64,000 nucleotides of DNA, from positions 2,728,001 to 2,792,000 of the forward strand of contig NZ_CP063657.1 of assembly GCF_015209745.1 (NCBI RefSeq). Direction: 5' to 3'. Numbering within the stretch: the first letter of the stretch is position 1; each line of letters starts with the position of its first letter. The notes below the pieces were generated by a model. The model saw only the letters and a program-made list of their open reading frames with translations. It was not told the DNA's origin and searched no databases. Below, in pieces: positions 1 to 9,459 of this stretch. Made by a program: the position numbers and the translations under genes. The DNA comes from Lysobacter avium (GTDB lineage Bacteria; Pseudomonadota; Gammaproteobacteria; Xanthomonadales; Xanthomonadaceae).

Positions 1-1213
1 GCGGGCACCACCCCTCGTGGCCCTGCACCTGCCGGGCCGCATTGACGCCAGCCAGCAGGCCCTGCGCGGCGGCCTCCTCATACCCGGTGGTGCCGTTGAT
101 CTGGCCGGCGAAGAACAGCCCCTGCACCGCCTTGGTCTCCAGGCTCGCCTTCAGGCCGCGCGGGTCGAAATAGTCGTACTCGATCGCGTAGCCGGCGCGG
201 GTGACATGGGCGTTCTCGAAGCCGCGGATCGAGCGCACCAGTTCCAGTTGCACGTCAAAGGGCAGCGAAGTGGAAATGCCGTTGGGGTAGATCTCCGTCA
301 CCCCAAGGCCTTCGGGTTCCACAAAGATCTGGTGGCTGGCCTTCTCGGCAAAACGCACCACCTTGTCCTCGATGGACGGGCAGTAGCGCGGACCGATGCC
401 GTCGATCTGGCCGGTGTAGAGGGGAGACCGGTCCAGCGCGCCGCGGATGATCTCGTGGGTGCGTTCGCAGGTCTCGGCGATCCAGCACGACACCTGGCGC
501 GGGTGGTCGGCGTGCGAGCCCATGAAGGACATCACCGGGCGCGGGTCATCGCCGGGCTGCTCGACCATGACCGAGTAGTCCAGGCTGCGGCCGTCGATGC
601 GCGGCGGGGTGCCGGTCTTCAGCCGGTCGACCACGAAGGGACCCTCGCGCAGCCGCGCTGCCAGGGTGACTGAGGGTGGGTCCCCGACCCGGCCCCCGGA
701 ATGCGTGGTCAGGCCGACGTGGATCTTGCCGGCGAGAAAGGTCCCGGCCGTGAGCACGACCGCAGGTGCGCGGAATCGCAACCCGGCCTGCGTGGTCACG
801 CCGCGCACCTGGCCGGCGTCGAAGTCGATATCGTCCACCGCGGACTGGAACACGGTCAGACCCGGCTGGCGCTCGACCGCCGCGCGGATGAAGGCGCGAT
901 ACAGGCTGCGGTCGGCTTGGCAACGCGTCGCCCGTACCGCCGGTCCCTTGCTCGCATTGAGCCGGCGCCACTGGATCCCCGCGGCGTCGGCTGCATGCGC
1001 CATCACTCCACCCAACGCGTCGATCTCGCGCACGAGATGGCCCTTGCCGATCCCGCCGATGGCCGGATTGCAACTCATCGCACCGATCGTCTCGATGTTG
1101 TGCGTCAGCAGGAGGGTGCGGGCACCAGCGCGCGCTGCCGCCAGGGCCGCTTCGGTTCCCGCATGGCCGCCGCCGACCACGATCACGTCATATTGGTAGA
1201 AGTCGTTTTTCAT
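1..1213 (-). CDS. mnmG: tRNA uridine-5-carboxymethylaminomethyl modification enzyme MnmG (GidA), C-terminus cut by window
   Basis: The minus strand from the ATG at 1213 reads [21 protein letters not shown] onward, the FAD-binding GxGxxG start of MnmG, followed by the family stretch [22 protein letters not shown] and later [17 protein letters not shown] and [18 protein letters not shown]. MnmG with MnmE installs the cmnm5 group at wobble uridine 34 of several tRNAs in the cytoplasm. About 404 of the usual roughly 630 residues are visible, so the gene runs off the left edge. A TACAAT hexamer on the minus strand at 1291-1286 could be its -10 box. Identification is by family recognition and is secure. 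Confidence 0.95.
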   Translation of the reverse strand, partial: MKNDFYQYDVIVVGGGHAGTEAALAAARAGARTLLLTHNIETIGAMSCNPAIGGIGKGHLVREIDALGGVMAHAADAAGIQWRRLNASKGPAVRATRCQADRSLYRAFIRAAVERQPGLTVFQSAVDDIDFDAGQVRGVTTQAGLRFRAPAVVLTAGTFLAGKIHVGLTTHSGGRVGDPPSVTLAARLREGPFVVDRLKTGTPPRIDGRSLDYSVMVEQPGDDPRPVMSFMGSHADHPRQVSCWIAETCERTHEIIRGALDRSPLYTGQIDGIGPRYCPSIEDKVVRFAEKASHQIFVEPEGLGVTEIYPNGISTSLPFDVQLELVRSIRGFENAHVTRAGYAIEYDYFDPRGLKASLETKAVQGLFFAGQINGTTGYEEAAAQGLLAGVNAARQVQGHEGWCP

Positions 1214-1381
1214 GTCGCCAACCAGGCAGTCGGGGTACGCCGTGGACGCGCAGGACGCCGAAACCGGCGCCAACGCAGGGAAGGAATTGTACGCCGATCA
1301 ATCACTTGCCACGAAAACCGGCGCGGGCTGAGAGGAGTCAAAAGCCGTCGCCACGGGACCGATTTCACGTCGCGGTCAACC

Positions 1382-1397
1382 TTGGCACGCTTCGTGC
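1382..1397 (+). promoter_or_regulatory. sigma-54 (RpoN) type promoter
   Basis: TTGGCACG at 1382-1389 followed by four bases and GTGC at 1394-1397 matches the -24/-12 consensus TGGCACG-N4-TTGC at all positions but one, with GG and GC at the required spacing. Transcription would begin near 1408 on the plus strand. No protein gene follows in this direction before the terminator at 1486-1520, so the promoter would serve a small RNA. Confidence 0.55.
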
Positions 1398-1407
1398 GTT
1401 ATCACTC

Positions 1408-1520
1408 CTGCACCCAACGGGGCAGGCGCCAGGCGCCGGTCGGGATTGGAACAGGGCCGACCATGTGCCCGTCGGGGAAGCACCAGGGTCGAATGTCGGG
1501 GGACATTCGGCCCTTTTTTT
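1408..1520 (+). ncRNA. Candidate sigma-54-dependent small RNA (about 113 nt)
   Basis: Between a sigma-54-like promoter and a strong intrinsic terminator lies a G-rich stretch without an open reading frame of note. It can form an internal hairpin GGTCGG (1438-1443) with CCGACC (1457-1462) whose loop holds GGA and GGG runs, then the terminator hairpin. The combination of promoter, compact structured body and terminator in a gap between genes of the opposite strand is how bacterial small RNAs usually look. I do not recognise it as a named RNA family. The predicted 5' end is inferred from the promoter only. Confidence 0.45.
1486..1520 (+). terminator. Rho-independent terminator of the candidate small RNA
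   Basis: A 12-bp stem (GGGTCGAATGTC with GACATTCGGCCC, one G-U pair) closes a four-base G loop and is followed directly by seven T residues. This is one of the strongest terminators in the window and has no plus-strand protein gene upstream. Confidence 0.8.
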
Positions 1521-1806
1521 GTCTTCGGGTTGAACGCGATCACACTTTGCGCAGGACGCCGCGCGTCGGAGCAACACCCGAAACGCAACGCTTCCACCTG
1601 GACACGGCGTCACCATTGGTCGCCCAGAATGGCGAAAGCCCCGCGTGACGGGGCTTTCGGGTGTAGGCGCCGATGCCGGACAAGGGCGGAACAGGGGGGA
1701 TCCGAGATTCCTTGTCGGGCATCAGCATTGAAACGATAACTGATTACGTCGCATTGCGACGTTGTTTGTCAATAGCAGGCCCGCAATGCCCGGTCGACGC
1801 TTCCGG

Positions 1807-2376
1807 CTACTCGACCTGCCGCGAGGTACGCGCGCGCTCGATCATCCGATCGGAACGCGAATTGCGCGAACCCTGGCTGGGAGGAGCGGCCGGTCGACTG
1901 GGCATTGCGGCGGGGCGCGGCTGCGCTGGAACCGGATTGCGTATCACGGCCGAACTCGGTCGGTTGCCGGCGGGCGGCGTCGACCGCTGGATGCGCTCGC
2001 GCTGCAGGCGCTCATAGTCGCGCCATGGCGCACGATCGTTGCGTCCACCCGTGGGCGGGCGATAGCCGTGGTTGCCGCCATGGTTGCCGCCATAGCCGGG
2101 ACGCACGATCACCACGGGCGGCCGGTAGTAACCGCCGCCGTAGCCATATCCGGGGTACCCGTATCCCGGATAGCGGTAGCCGGGATACCCATAGCGGTAG
2201 TTCAGGCTGCCGTAATACGCGGGATAGCGATAGTTGTTGTAGTAGCCGTCGCTGTACCGATAGCTCGTGGAGGGCTGGCCGTAGTAATAGCCGCCGCCGT
2301 CGTATTGGTAGCCGCTGCTGACGCAACCGCCCAACAAGCCGATCGCAAGCGCGGGGAGCAGGAGTTTGCGGAACAT
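1807..2376 (-). CDS. Tyrosine/glycine-rich outer-membrane-type lipoprotein
   Basis: The protein begins MFRKLLLPALAIGLLGGC, a lipoprotein signal with lipobox LGGC, so the mature protein starts at the cysteine and is lipid-anchored. Residues about 20-100 are low-complexity with repeated YPGYRYPGYGYPGYG-like units rich in Tyr, Gly and Pro. The C-terminal half is basic and carries Arg, Pro and Ser. I start at 2376 because a GGGGGA ribosome site lies upstream; an ATG ten codons earlier would place the signal internally. Such proteins are common in xanthomonads, function unknown. Confidence 0.75.
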   Translation of the reverse strand: MFRKLLLPALAIGLLGGCVSSGYQYDGGGYYYGQPSTSYRYSDGYYNNYRYPAYYGSLNYRYGYPGYRYPGYGYPGYGYGGGYYRPPVVIVRPGYGGNHGGNHGYRPPTGGRNDRAPWRDYERLQRERIQRSTPPAGNRPSSAVIRNPVPAQPRPAAMPSRPAAPPSQGSRNSRSDRMIERARTSRQVE

Positions 2377-2513
2377 GCGTGGATCCCCCATTGATTGTTG
2401 GATCATACTGCGCTATAGCCGTTGAACTAGCGCTTAATCCCTCTTTGCCGCCGGACACCCTGCCGCAGGACAGCCGGCCGCCGGCGCCCGCGACTTCGGC
2501 TACGCTTGTCGGC

Positions 2514-3521
2514 ATGAACAACGCCGACCCCGCCCAGACCACCGCCGCAACGCACACCGCGCCGGACTTTGACGCCGTGCTGACCGCCGCCTCGCGCATT
2601 GCGCCGCACATCAACCCGACCCCGGTGCTGCACGCCCGCACCCTGGATGCGATGGCCGGCTGCCGGTTGCTGTTCAAGTGCGAGAACCTGCAGCGCGCCG
2701 GCTCCTTCAAGTTCCGCGGCGCGTGCAATGCGGTCTTCTCACTGACCGACGCACAGGCTGCCCAAGGCGTGGTCACCCAGAGTTCGGGCAATCACGGCGG
2801 CGCGGTGGCGCTGGCATGCCGCGAGCGCGGCATTCCCGCCACCGTCGTGGTTCCGCGCGGCGCCTCGCGGGTCAAACTGGCGGCGATGGAAAGCTACGGC
2901 GCGCGGATTGTTCCGTGCGAGCCGACGCAGGCCTCGCGAGACGAGGTCACAGCGCGGGTACTGGAAGAGACCGGCGCGGTCCTGATCCACCCGTTCAACG
3001 ATCCTCGGGTAATCGCCGGCCAGGGCACGGCCACGCTGGAAATGCTGCGCTTTGCGCCCGACATCGACACGGTCGTGGTACCGGTCAGCGGTGGCGGGCT
3101 GGTTTCCGGGACCGCATTGGCCGCCCTGGGCGTCGACCCGTCCATCCAGGTGTATGGCGCCGAGCCTGCCGGCGCGCGCGATGCCCACGATTCGCTCAAG
3201 CAGGGCGAGCGCGTCACCGGCCGGGTCGCCGACACGGTATGCGACGGACTTCGCGCCGAGCTGGGAACCCTCACCTACCCGCTGGTGCGCCAGCTGGTAC
3301 GCGACATCCTGCTGGTGGAAGACACGCAGACCGTCGACGCCATGCTGCTGGTATGGGAGCGGATGAAGCTGGTGATCGAGCCCTCCGCGGCGATCGGCCT
3401 GGCCGCGGTGCTGGGAAATCCCGAGCTGTTTGCCGGTCGCACGGTCGGCATCGTGCTGTCCGGCGGCAACATCGACCTTTACGAGCTTTCGGAACTGCTT
3501 TCGCTCGCGTCGCGCAGCTGA
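2514..3521 (+). CDS. Serine/threonine dehydratase or serine racemase-like PLP enzyme
   Basis: This 335-residue protein is a fold-type-II PLP enzyme. The PLP lysine is K66 in SFKFRG, the substrate loop is SSGNHG, and the phosphate-binding glycine loop is VVPVSGGGLVSG. Family members convert threonine or serine to the 2-oxo acid plus ammonia or racemise serine, in the cytoplasm. The length fits the short serine-racemase/catabolic dehydratase branch without the C-terminal ACT domains of IlvA. I choose the ATG at 2514 since the upstream extension is non-conserved in character. Substrate cannot be fixed from sequence. Confidence 0.85.
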   Translation: MNNADPAQTTAATHTAPDFDAVLTAASRIAPHINPTPVLHARTLDAMAGCRLLFKCENLQRAGSFKFRGACNAVFSLTDAQAAQGVVTQSSGNHGGAVALACRERGIPATVVVPRGASRVKLAAMESYGARIVPCEPTQASRDEVTARVLEETGAVLIHPFNDPRVIAGQGTATLEMLRFAPDIDTVVVPVSGGGLVSGTALAALGVDPSIQVYGAEPAGARDAHDSLKQGERVTGRVADTVCDGLRAELGTLTYPLVRQLVRDILLVEDTQTVDAMLLVWERMKLVIEPSAAIGLAAVLGNPELFAGRTVGIVLSGGNIDLYELSELLSLASRS

Positions 3522-3532
3522 AGCTTGAGCGT

Positions 3533-4165
3533 TCAGCCGCCTGAGGGCGGCGCCGTACGGGAAGCGATGGCCAGGTGACCGAGTCCTTCGGCCAGCAGGA
3601 GGCGGGCGACGGCGGCACGCTGCGCCAGGGGCTGCGCATGCAGGTCGTCGAGCAGCCAGCGGATGGAACGGCAACGCGCGTGGTGATCCGACCCGTTCAG
3701 GCCCGCAACGAAACCATCATTGAGCATCGCCGCGCGCACGCCGGCGGACTTCAGGCCCTGCCGGGCCGAGGCCTCGTCGAAGGGCTGCCGCGGCGACTGC
3801 ATGGCGACGACGAACAGGTTCGCCACGGCGCCGGCAAAACGGCCGCTGTGCTCCGGCCCCAGCCGGTTGGCGACCTGGTTGAAGGTCGCCAGGCTGCGCT
3901 CGGCGGCCGGGTCGAACAACGGGCACAGCACCTCGGCCTCACGCGGATCGGACAGGCTGCTGCGCGCGACCTGGAACAGCTGGTCGATCGCCGGATCCGG
4001 TGCCCGCAGGAGCAACTCGTGGCCATCGGCGACCAGGGCGGACGGGTCAAACGCCCATTGCTCGACGGCTGCGGCAGGCGATTGCTGCGCGCGCACCGGC
4101 ATCAGGCTGGTGGCGATCAGCGTGGCGACGGAGACCACCGCGGCGAGGGTCATCGGATGGAACAT
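3533..4165 (-). CDS. Secreted protein of unknown function
   Basis: The 210-residue product starts MFHPMTLAAVVSVATLIATSLMPVRAQQ, a clear Sec signal peptide with cleavage expected after the ARA segment. The mature part is helical in character and has two cysteines (in the CPLFDPA and HARCRS regions) that may pair in the periplasm. I recognise no domain. It follows the DMT transporter gene on the same strand by 84 bases and converges with the PLP enzyme gene 11 bases away. Confidence 0.7.
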   Translation of the reverse strand: MFHPMTLAAVVSVATLIATSLMPVRAQQSPAAAVEQWAFDPSALVADGHELLLRAPDPAIDQLFQVARSSLSDPREAEVLCPLFDPAAERSLATFNQVANRLGPEHSGRFAGAVANLFVVAMQSPRQPFDEASARQGLKSAGVRAAMLNDGFVAGLNGSDHHARCRSIRWLLDDLHAQPLAQRAAVARLLLAEGLGHLAIASRTAPPSGG

Positions 4166-4249
4166 GGCGGGCGCTCACGGCTGTGCGGATGGACTCCGAA
4201 TTTAAGCACGCGGGGCTGAACGCCGGGTTCCCCGCGTCGACGTTCCCAT

Positions 4250-5266
4250 TCAGCCGCCGCGCTCGCTCCGCAGTGCGCGCACTGCCGGCGGGCTGCCCAC
4301 CGCTGCGCGCGCGGCGATCCAGCTGAACACCGCGATGCCCGCCATCACCACCAGCGCGCCGTACAGGGCGCGTCCCTGCGGCCACGCCTCGCCCAGCAGG
4401 AGGACGCCCAGCACGGTCGCGAAAAGGATCTCGGCGGCCTGCATGGCTTCGGTCGCGGCCAGCGCGGTGGGGTTGTTGCGGACCATGCCGGTGGCCTGGA
4501 AGAACAGCACCGTGGCGATGACGCCCGCGCCCAACGCGACCGCGGCGGCAAACCAGACCTGCTCCATCGAAGGCGCCCCCGCCTGACCGGCAGCGAAGGC
4601 GGCGACCAGCCACCAGGCCGGCTGGCTGGCCAGGGTCAGCCCGAACACCCGCTGGGTGGCGTTGAGCTCCACGCCGCCTGATGAAGGCGCCACCCGCTCC
4701 AGGTGCAGCAGCAGGCCGCGGTTGCCGAGTGGATAGGCGACCGCGGCAACGGCGACACAGCCCAGCGCGATCCAGCCATCGCGATCGAGCCCGCCATCCT
4801 CGACACCGAACTGCATCATCAGCACGCCGGCAACCACGACCAGCCCCACCGCCATTGCCGGGCGTGGAATCCGGGCGCGCTCGTCGTTGTAGAGGAAGGG
4901 TGCGCAGAGCATGCCGGCGATCACGGTCAGCTGGAACGTGCCGGCCACCAGCCACGACGGCCCGCTCGCAGCGGCGTAGCTGAGGCCGAGGTAGAAGATC
5001 ACGAAGCCGACGGTGCTCCAGCCCAGCCACGGCAGCGGGTCGGCCCGGATCGCGCGCCAGACCGGACCCATGCCACCCTGCCAGCGCATCAGCGGCACCA
5101 TCAGCGGCAGGGTGATCAGGTAGCGCAGCGAGGCTGTCCACGCCCAGTGCCCGCCACCGGTCGCCGCCGCGCGGTTGAGCACGTAGGTGCAGGTGAAAAA
5201 CAGCGCCGACAGCAGCGCGATCGCCACCGCCAGTAGGGCCCGGCGGCGCTGGGTGAGATCAGTCAT
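4250..5266 (-). CDS. DMT-superfamily membrane transporter (EmrE-like multidrug exporter family)
   Basis: The 338-residue protein has about ten hydrophobic segments beginning with LLAVAIALLSALFFTCTYVL and an internal duplication typical of ten-helix drug/metabolite transporters. The C-terminal half contains the conserved-looking ATEAMQAAEILFATVLGVLLLGE stretch of the putative multidrug resistance efflux family. It lies in the inner membrane and probably exports a small molecule. It is 46 bases downstream of bioC and might be cotranscribed with the biotin genes, but no functional link is evident. Confidence 0.8.
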   Translation of the reverse strand: MTDLTQRRRALLAVAIALLSALFFTCTYVLNRAAATGGGHWAWTASLRYLITLPLMVPLMRWQGGMGPVWRAIRADPLPWLGWSTVGFVIFYLGLSYAAASGPSWLVAGTFQLTVIAGMLCAPFLYNDERARIPRPAMAVGLVVVAGVLMMQFGVEDGGLDRDGWIALGCVAVAAVAYPLGNRGLLLHLERVAPSSGGVELNATQRVFGLTLASQPAWWLVAAFAAGQAGAPSMEQVWFAAAVALGAGVIATVLFFQATGMVRNNPTALAATEAMQAAEILFATVLGVLLLGEAWPQGRALYGALVVMAGIAVFSWIAARAAVGSPPAVRALRSERGG

Positions 5267-5311
5267 GCCGCGAATCTACGCCATGCGGGCGGTGCCGGTC
5301 TCGCCCGCAGC

Positions 5312-6223
5312 TCAGCGCTTGCGCACGCGGATGCTGGACGCGGGCACCTGCACCTCATCGATGCCATCCACCCGGATCGGTGCTCCCGGCGGCGGACCCC
5401 AGGCGTGGGCGTAGATCGCCTCCAGCGTGACCGGCAACTGGCCATCGGCCTTGCGCATCGTCTCGTAGACATCCCCGGCGCGTGCAAATCGCTGCCGGCC
5501 GGTGAGGCTGCGCCGGCGGGCGGCCAGAGCGTTGGTGGCTCCCAGTCCCTGCAACCGCTGCATCAGGCTGGTCATATCGGGCTGGCCGAGGTGGAACTCG
5601 TCGCGGTCCAGTACCGGGTCCTTGAAGCCGGCGGCAATGAGGGCATCGCCAAACGGGCCAATGGCCGTGAAGGGGCTGACGTGCGGCGCCTCGTCGACCT
5701 CGGCGAAGGCCTGGCGCAGTTCGATCAGGGTATCCATGCCGAAGGTCGAGACCAGCATCAGTCCGCCGGGCTTGAGCACCCGGCGCATCCCGGCGAATAC
5801 CGCCGGCAGGTCCTCGACCCACTGCAGGCACAGGTTGGAATACAGCACATCGACGCTGCGATCGGCCAGCGGCAGCGCTCGCGCATCCGCCGCCACCGCA
5901 ACCGGGCGTGGCGCGAAGGGATTGAACCGGAAGCCACCGCCGTGGCCGCGGACCTGGGCGAGCATCCCCGGCGCGACGTCGAGCGCGAGCACGCGCGCCC
6001 TGGGCCAGCGCTTTTGAAGGAGCGTGGCCATGTGTCCGGGGCCTGCGCCCAGGTCGACCACCACTTCGGGCGTCGGCAACGCCAGCGCCGGATCATCCAG
6101 GTAGTCCAGCGAGTCGGCCAGCCGCGAGCCGATCTCGCGCTGCACCTCGTCCAGACCCGTATAGCTGTCGGCCGCACGCGAGAAAGCCCGGCGGATCTGC
6201 CGGTAGTCGAACAGCGCGCTCAT
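5312..6223 (-). CDS. bioC: Malonyl-[acyl-carrier protein] O-methyltransferase BioC
   Basis: The 303-residue protein starts MSALFDYRQIRRAFSRAADSY and has SAM-binding motif I VVDLGAGPGHMA, followed by LALDVAPGML and the CLQWVEDLPAVFAGMRRVLKPGGL segment typical of BioC. BioC methylates malonyl-ACP so that fatty acid synthesis can build pimeloyl-ACP for biotin. The start ATG overlaps the bioH stop (ATGA type), showing tight translational coupling in the order bioB-bioF-bioH-bioC. Confidence 0.92.
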   Translation of the reverse strand: MSALFDYRQIRRAFSRAADSYTGLDEVQREIGSRLADSLDYLDDPALALPTPEVVVDLGAGPGHMATLLQKRWPRARVLALDVAPGMLAQVRGHGGGFRFNPFAPRPVAVAADARALPLADRSVDVLYSNLCLQWVEDLPAVFAGMRRVLKPGGLMLVSTFGMDTLIELRQAFAEVDEAPHVSPFTAIGPFGDALIAAGFKDPVLDRDEFHLGQPDMTSLMQRLQGLGATNALAARRRSLTGRQRFARAGDVYETMRKADGQLPVTLEAIYAHAWGPPPGAPIRVDGIDEVQVPASSIRVRKR

Positions 6224-6999
6224 GCCGTGGCTCCGTTTGCGGATGCTTGCAGGAAGTCGTCGATGGCGCCGGCGACCTCGTCGGGCGCTCCCAGGAACGG
6301 CGCGTGCCCGGCGCTGGCGATCTCGATGCTGCGACCGGCGGGCGACAGCGCCGCCGCGGCTGCCATCGCGGCTGGCGGCACGAGGCGATCGCGGCGGCCG
6401 GAAATCCACAGACTGGGAACGCGCAAGGCCGGCAACTCGGCGCGCAGGTCCTGCTGGTCCAGCAGTTGCAGACCTTGCTGGAGCGCGGCCGGCGACGGCT
6501 CGCCGCGCTCGAACGCCTGCAGCCTCAGCTTGCGCAGCTCCTCCTGGGCGCTGTTTGATCCGAGTGCCTCGAGGGCCAGAAAGCCGTCCAGGGTGCCGCG
6601 GAAGTCCTGTGCCAGCGCATTGCCGAAGTCGCCAAACAGGTTCGGCCCAACTCCGTGCGGCCAGTCGGCGCCGTGCACGAAGCGCGGCGAGGACGCGATC
6701 AGCACCAGCGCGCGCACCCGCTCGGGATGATCCAGCGCAGCCCTCATCGACACCAGTCCTCCCAGCGACCAGCCCAGCCAGGCCGCGTCGGGAATGCGCG
6801 CAACCAGCTCGGTCGCCAGGGGTGCCGGATCCAGGGACGCGTCGCTGTCGCGCGAGTGGCCGTGACCGGGCAGGTCTACCAGATGCAGGGTGTAGCGCTC
6901 GGCGAGGCGGTCCACCAGCGGTCCGAAGAGGCCGCTGTGCATCGCCCAGCCGTGGATCAGGCCGAGCGCCGGGCCTCGCCCGCGGGTTTCGATATGCAT
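6220..6999 (-). CDS. bioH: Pimeloyl-[acyl-carrier protein] methyl ester esterase BioH
   Basis: This is a 259-residue alpha/beta hydrolase starting MHIETRGRGPALGLIHGWAM. The nucleophile elbow is GWSLGG, the oxyanion-type segment is LIHGWAMHSG, and a late GRRDRLVPP with a final ASAGHAPFL supply the Asp and His. BioH removes the methyl ester from pimeloyl-ACP, ending the BioC-BioH route. It starts 16 bases after bioF and ends overlapping the bioC start. Confidence 0.92.
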   Translation of the reverse strand: MHIETRGRGPALGLIHGWAMHSGLFGPLVDRLAERYTLHLVDLPGHGHSRDSDASLDPAPLATELVARIPDAAWLGWSLGGLVSMRAALDHPERVRALVLIASSPRFVHGADWPHGVGPNLFGDFGNALAQDFRGTLDGFLALEALGSNSAQEELRKLRLQAFERGEPSPAALQQGLQLLDQQDLRAELPALRVPSLWISGRRDRLVPPAAMAAAAALSPAGRSIEIASAGHAPFLGAPDEVAGAIDDFLQASANGATA

Positions 7000-7015
7000 G
7001 GAATGCTCTGTGGAT

Positions 7016-8236
7016 TCATGAAGTGACACCGCGACTGATGGCGGCCACGCGGGCCTCGGCGCGGGCGCGATCGCGGGCGCCGGACATGGCCTCGAGCAGG
7101 CCGTCGATATCAGCCGGGGCGTGCAGCGCGGACAGGGTGATGTGCAGGCGGGCCTGGCCTTCGCCGAACGTCGGCGACGCAGCCGCTTCCACCCAATAGC
7201 CGACGCGCTGAAGAGCGGCCGCCATCGATGCCGCGCACGCATCATCACCGACCAGCAGAGGCTGGATCGGGGTCTGCGAGTCGAGCAGGGTCAAGCCGGC
7301 GCGCTGGGCACGCTCGCGGAAATGCGCAACCAGCTCGGCCAACTTCTCCCGTCGCCAATGATCCTTCCGGGCCAGCTTGAGCGCAGCCAGTCCGGCCGCC
7401 GCCTGCGCGGGCGGCAAGGCCGTGGTGAATCGATAGGGGCGCGCGGTTTCGGCGAGGTGCTCGATCAGCTCATGGGTGCCGGCCACCACCGCGCCCTGCC
7501 CGCCCAGCGCCTTGCCCAGGCTGGCCAGTTGCAGCGGTACCTGATCCACGCCCAGATCGGCGGCGGCAACGCTGCCGCGTCCTTCCGGACCGACCACGCC
7601 GATCCCGTGCGCGTCGTCGACGTAGAGCAGCGCGTGCTGGACGCGGGCGACCAGCGCCAGTTGCCGCAACGGGGCAATGTCGCCGTCCGCGCTGAAGACG
7701 CCTTCGGTGGCGACCATCGCCACTCCGTCGGGCATGCTGCGCAACTGCCGGATCGCGCCCTCCGGATCGCCATGCGGGTAGCGGCGCAGGTGGCAGCCGG
7801 CCAGGCGGGCGGCGTCGACCAGGCTGCCGTGGTTGAACGCGTCCTGGGCGCAGACGTCGTCCTCGCCGAGCAGTGACTGCAGGACCGCCAGGTTGGCCAG
7901 GTAACGGCTGCCGAACAACAGGGCGCGCGGCGTGCCCAGCCAGTCGGCGACCTCCTCCTCCAGCCGCTCGTGGGTCTGATGCCGGCCACAGGCCAGGTGC
8001 GATCCGGAGCCACCGGCCCCCTGCGCGGCCACGGCGTCCTGCAACGCACCGATCACCGCGTAATGCTGGGACAGGCCGAGATAGTCGTCGCTGCAGAAGT
8101 TCAGCAGCTCGCGGCCGTCGACGCTGCAGCGCGCGCCGTCACGATGGCTGACCGCGCAGCGGGCGTGGCTGCCCGACGCATCGGCGCGTTGCGCCCGGAT
8201 CGCGTCAATTCGCTCGCCCCAGAATGCGCGCGCCAC
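7016..8236 (-). CDS. bioF: 8-amino-7-oxononanoate synthase BioF
   Basis: The 406-residue product is an alpha-oxoamine synthase. It carries [17 protein letters not shown] near the N-terminus, GSGGSHLACG-like substrate loop [12 protein letters not shown], the [15 protein letters not shown] motif and the PLP lysine in [12 protein letters not shown]. It condenses pimeloyl-ACP with alanine in biotin synthesis. The start codon at 8236 is GTG, and translation begins three bases after the bioB stop, so coupling to bioB is probable. Confidence 0.94.
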   Translation of the reverse strand: MARAFWGERIDAIRAQRADASGSHARCAVSHRDGARCSVDGRELLNFCSDDYLGLSQHYAVIGALQDAVAAQGAGGSGSHLACGRHQTHERLEEEVADWLGTPRALLFGSRYLANLAVLQSLLGEDDVCAQDAFNHGSLVDAARLAGCHLRRYPHGDPEGAIRQLRSMPDGVAMVATEGVFSADGDIAPLRQLALVARVQHALLYVDDAHGIGVVGPEGRGSVAAADLGVDQVPLQLASLGKALGGQGAVVAGTHELIEHLAETARPYRFTTALPPAQAAAGLAALKLARKDHWRREKLAELVAHFRERAQRAGLTLLDSQTPIQPLLVGDDACAASMAAALQRVGYWVEAAASPTFGEGQARLHITLSALHAPADIDGLLEAMSGARDRARAEARVAAISRGVTS

Positions 8237-8239
8237 GGC

Positions 8240-9388
8240 TCAGCGCTTCACGCCGGCCACTGATCGCGGCGGATGGGACGTTGCAGGCGCGTCGTTGACG
8301 CGGTGATCGAAGCTGTCGCTCTGGATGATGTCGGCGTGCACTGTTCCCCCCGGACTCGTGGCCGTAGGGGTCACATTATCGTCCTTTCCGGGCATCGGCA
8401 TCGCCCGCAGGCCGAGGCGGTCGAACAGCGCGCGGTCATGGTCGGTGCCCGGGTTCGCGGTGGTCAGCAGTTTCTCACCGTGGAAGATCGAGTTGGCACC
8501 GGCAAGGAAGCACAGCGCCTGCAGCTCATCGCTCATCTGCTCGCGCCCCGCCGACAGGCGCACCATTGACCGGGGCATCAGCAGTCTCGCCACGGCGATG
8601 GTGCGGGCGAACTCGAACGGGTCCAGCTCGGCCAGCGCGTCATCGTCCGCCAGCGGCGTACCGGCGACCTTGACCAGGCGATTGATCGGCACGGAGTCGG
8701 GATGGGCGGGCAGGTTGGCCAGCGCCTGCAGCAGTCCGGCGCGCTGCTCCCGCGACTCGCCCATGCCGACGATGCCGCCGCAGCAGGTCTTCAGGCCGGC
8801 GTCGCGGACGAGGGCCAGCGTATCCAGTCGATCCTGATAACCGCGGGTCTGGATCACCTCGCCGTAGAACTCCGGGGCGGTGTCCAGATTGTGGTTGTAG
8901 TAGTCCAGTCCGGCATCCCTGAGCGACTCCGCCTGGTGGCCGCTGAGCATGCCCAGCGTCGCGCAGGTCTCCAGCCCGAGCGCCTTCACGCCGCGGATCA
9001 TCTCGGCGACCTTGGGAATGTCGCGGTCGGCCGGCGAACGCCACGCCGCACCCATGCAGAAGCGAGAGGCGCCGGCATCGCGCGCGGCGCGCGCACGCTG
9101 GAGCACCGCGTCGGTGGACATCAGCTTCTGCGCGTCCACGCCCGTGTGGTAGCGCTGGGCCTGCGGGCAGTAGGCGCAGTCCTCGGGGCAACCGCCGGTC
9201 TTCACCGACAACAGGGTGCTGACCTGGACCTCGGCCGGATTGAAATGCGCACGGTGGACGCTCGCCGCGCGGAACAGCAGCTCGGTAAACGGCAGCTCGA
9301 ACAGGGCAAGCACTTCACTGCGCGACCAGTCATTGCGGAGGGCATCGGGCACATCGGCGGAAATGCTGGCTTCACTGACACGGGACAT
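8240..9388 (-). CDS. bioB: Biotin synthase BioB
   Basis: The 382-residue radical-SAM enzyme has the CxxxCxxC cluster motif as [17 protein letters not shown] and the biotin synthase landmarks [22 protein letters not shown] and the second-cluster region [11 protein letters not shown], plus [16 protein letters not shown]. It inserts sulfur into dethiobiotin using a [4Fe-4S] and an auxiliary [2Fe-2S] cluster. The C-terminal tail after [17 protein letters not shown] is longer than in E. coli. It heads the bio operon and is divergent from comF; I see no obvious BirA-type operator in the 71-base gap. Confidence 0.95.
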   Translation of the reverse strand: MSRVSEASISADVPDALRNDWSRSEVLALFELPFTELLFRAASVHRAHFNPAEVQVSTLLSVKTGGCPEDCAYCPQAQRYHTGVDAQKLMSTDAVLQRARAARDAGASRFCMGAAWRSPADRDIPKVAEMIRGVKALGLETCATLGMLSGHQAESLRDAGLDYYNHNLDTAPEFYGEVIQTRGYQDRLDTLALVRDAGLKTCCGGIVGMGESREQRAGLLQALANLPAHPDSVPINRLVKVAGTPLADDDALAELDPFEFARTIAVARLLMPRSMVRLSAGREQMSDELQALCFLAGANSIFHGEKLLTTANPGTDHDRALFDRLGLRAMPMPGKDDNVTPTATSPGGTVHADIIQSDSFDHRVNDAPATSHPPRSVAGVKR

Positions 9389-9459
9389 GGCGGTTTTCCG
9401 GCTGACGGCGCGATGAGGGGCCGGGCAGTCTGGAAAGCAACGCTCGGGACTGTCAACAC

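Larger units (their letters stand above)
1214..1806. other. 593-base intergenic region without a protein gene
   Basis: This gap between mnmG and the lipoprotein gene (both on the minus strand) has no convincing coding sequence. It holds a plus-strand sigma-54-like promoter, a candidate small RNA with terminator (1408-1520), a 10-bp GC hairpin (GAAAGCCCCG...CGGGGCTTTC, 1633-1657), a 14-bp inverted repeat with one mismatch (1672-1685 and 1709-1722) and an 8-bp palindrome (1746-1762). The last ones may serve as minus-strand terminators for the lipoprotein gene, although none is followed by a clear T-run. Confidence 0.6.

Noticed and set aside
546..1073. Long open frames on both strands overlapping mnmG and many similar ones across the window
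   Set aside because: High-GC shadow frames: Arg/Pro/Ala-rich, no domains, opposite or shifted to well-recognised genes.
9389..9459. BirA or BioR operator between bioB and comF
   Set aside because: No inverted repeat resembling TTGTAAACC-type or TTATAGATAA-type sites could be found.
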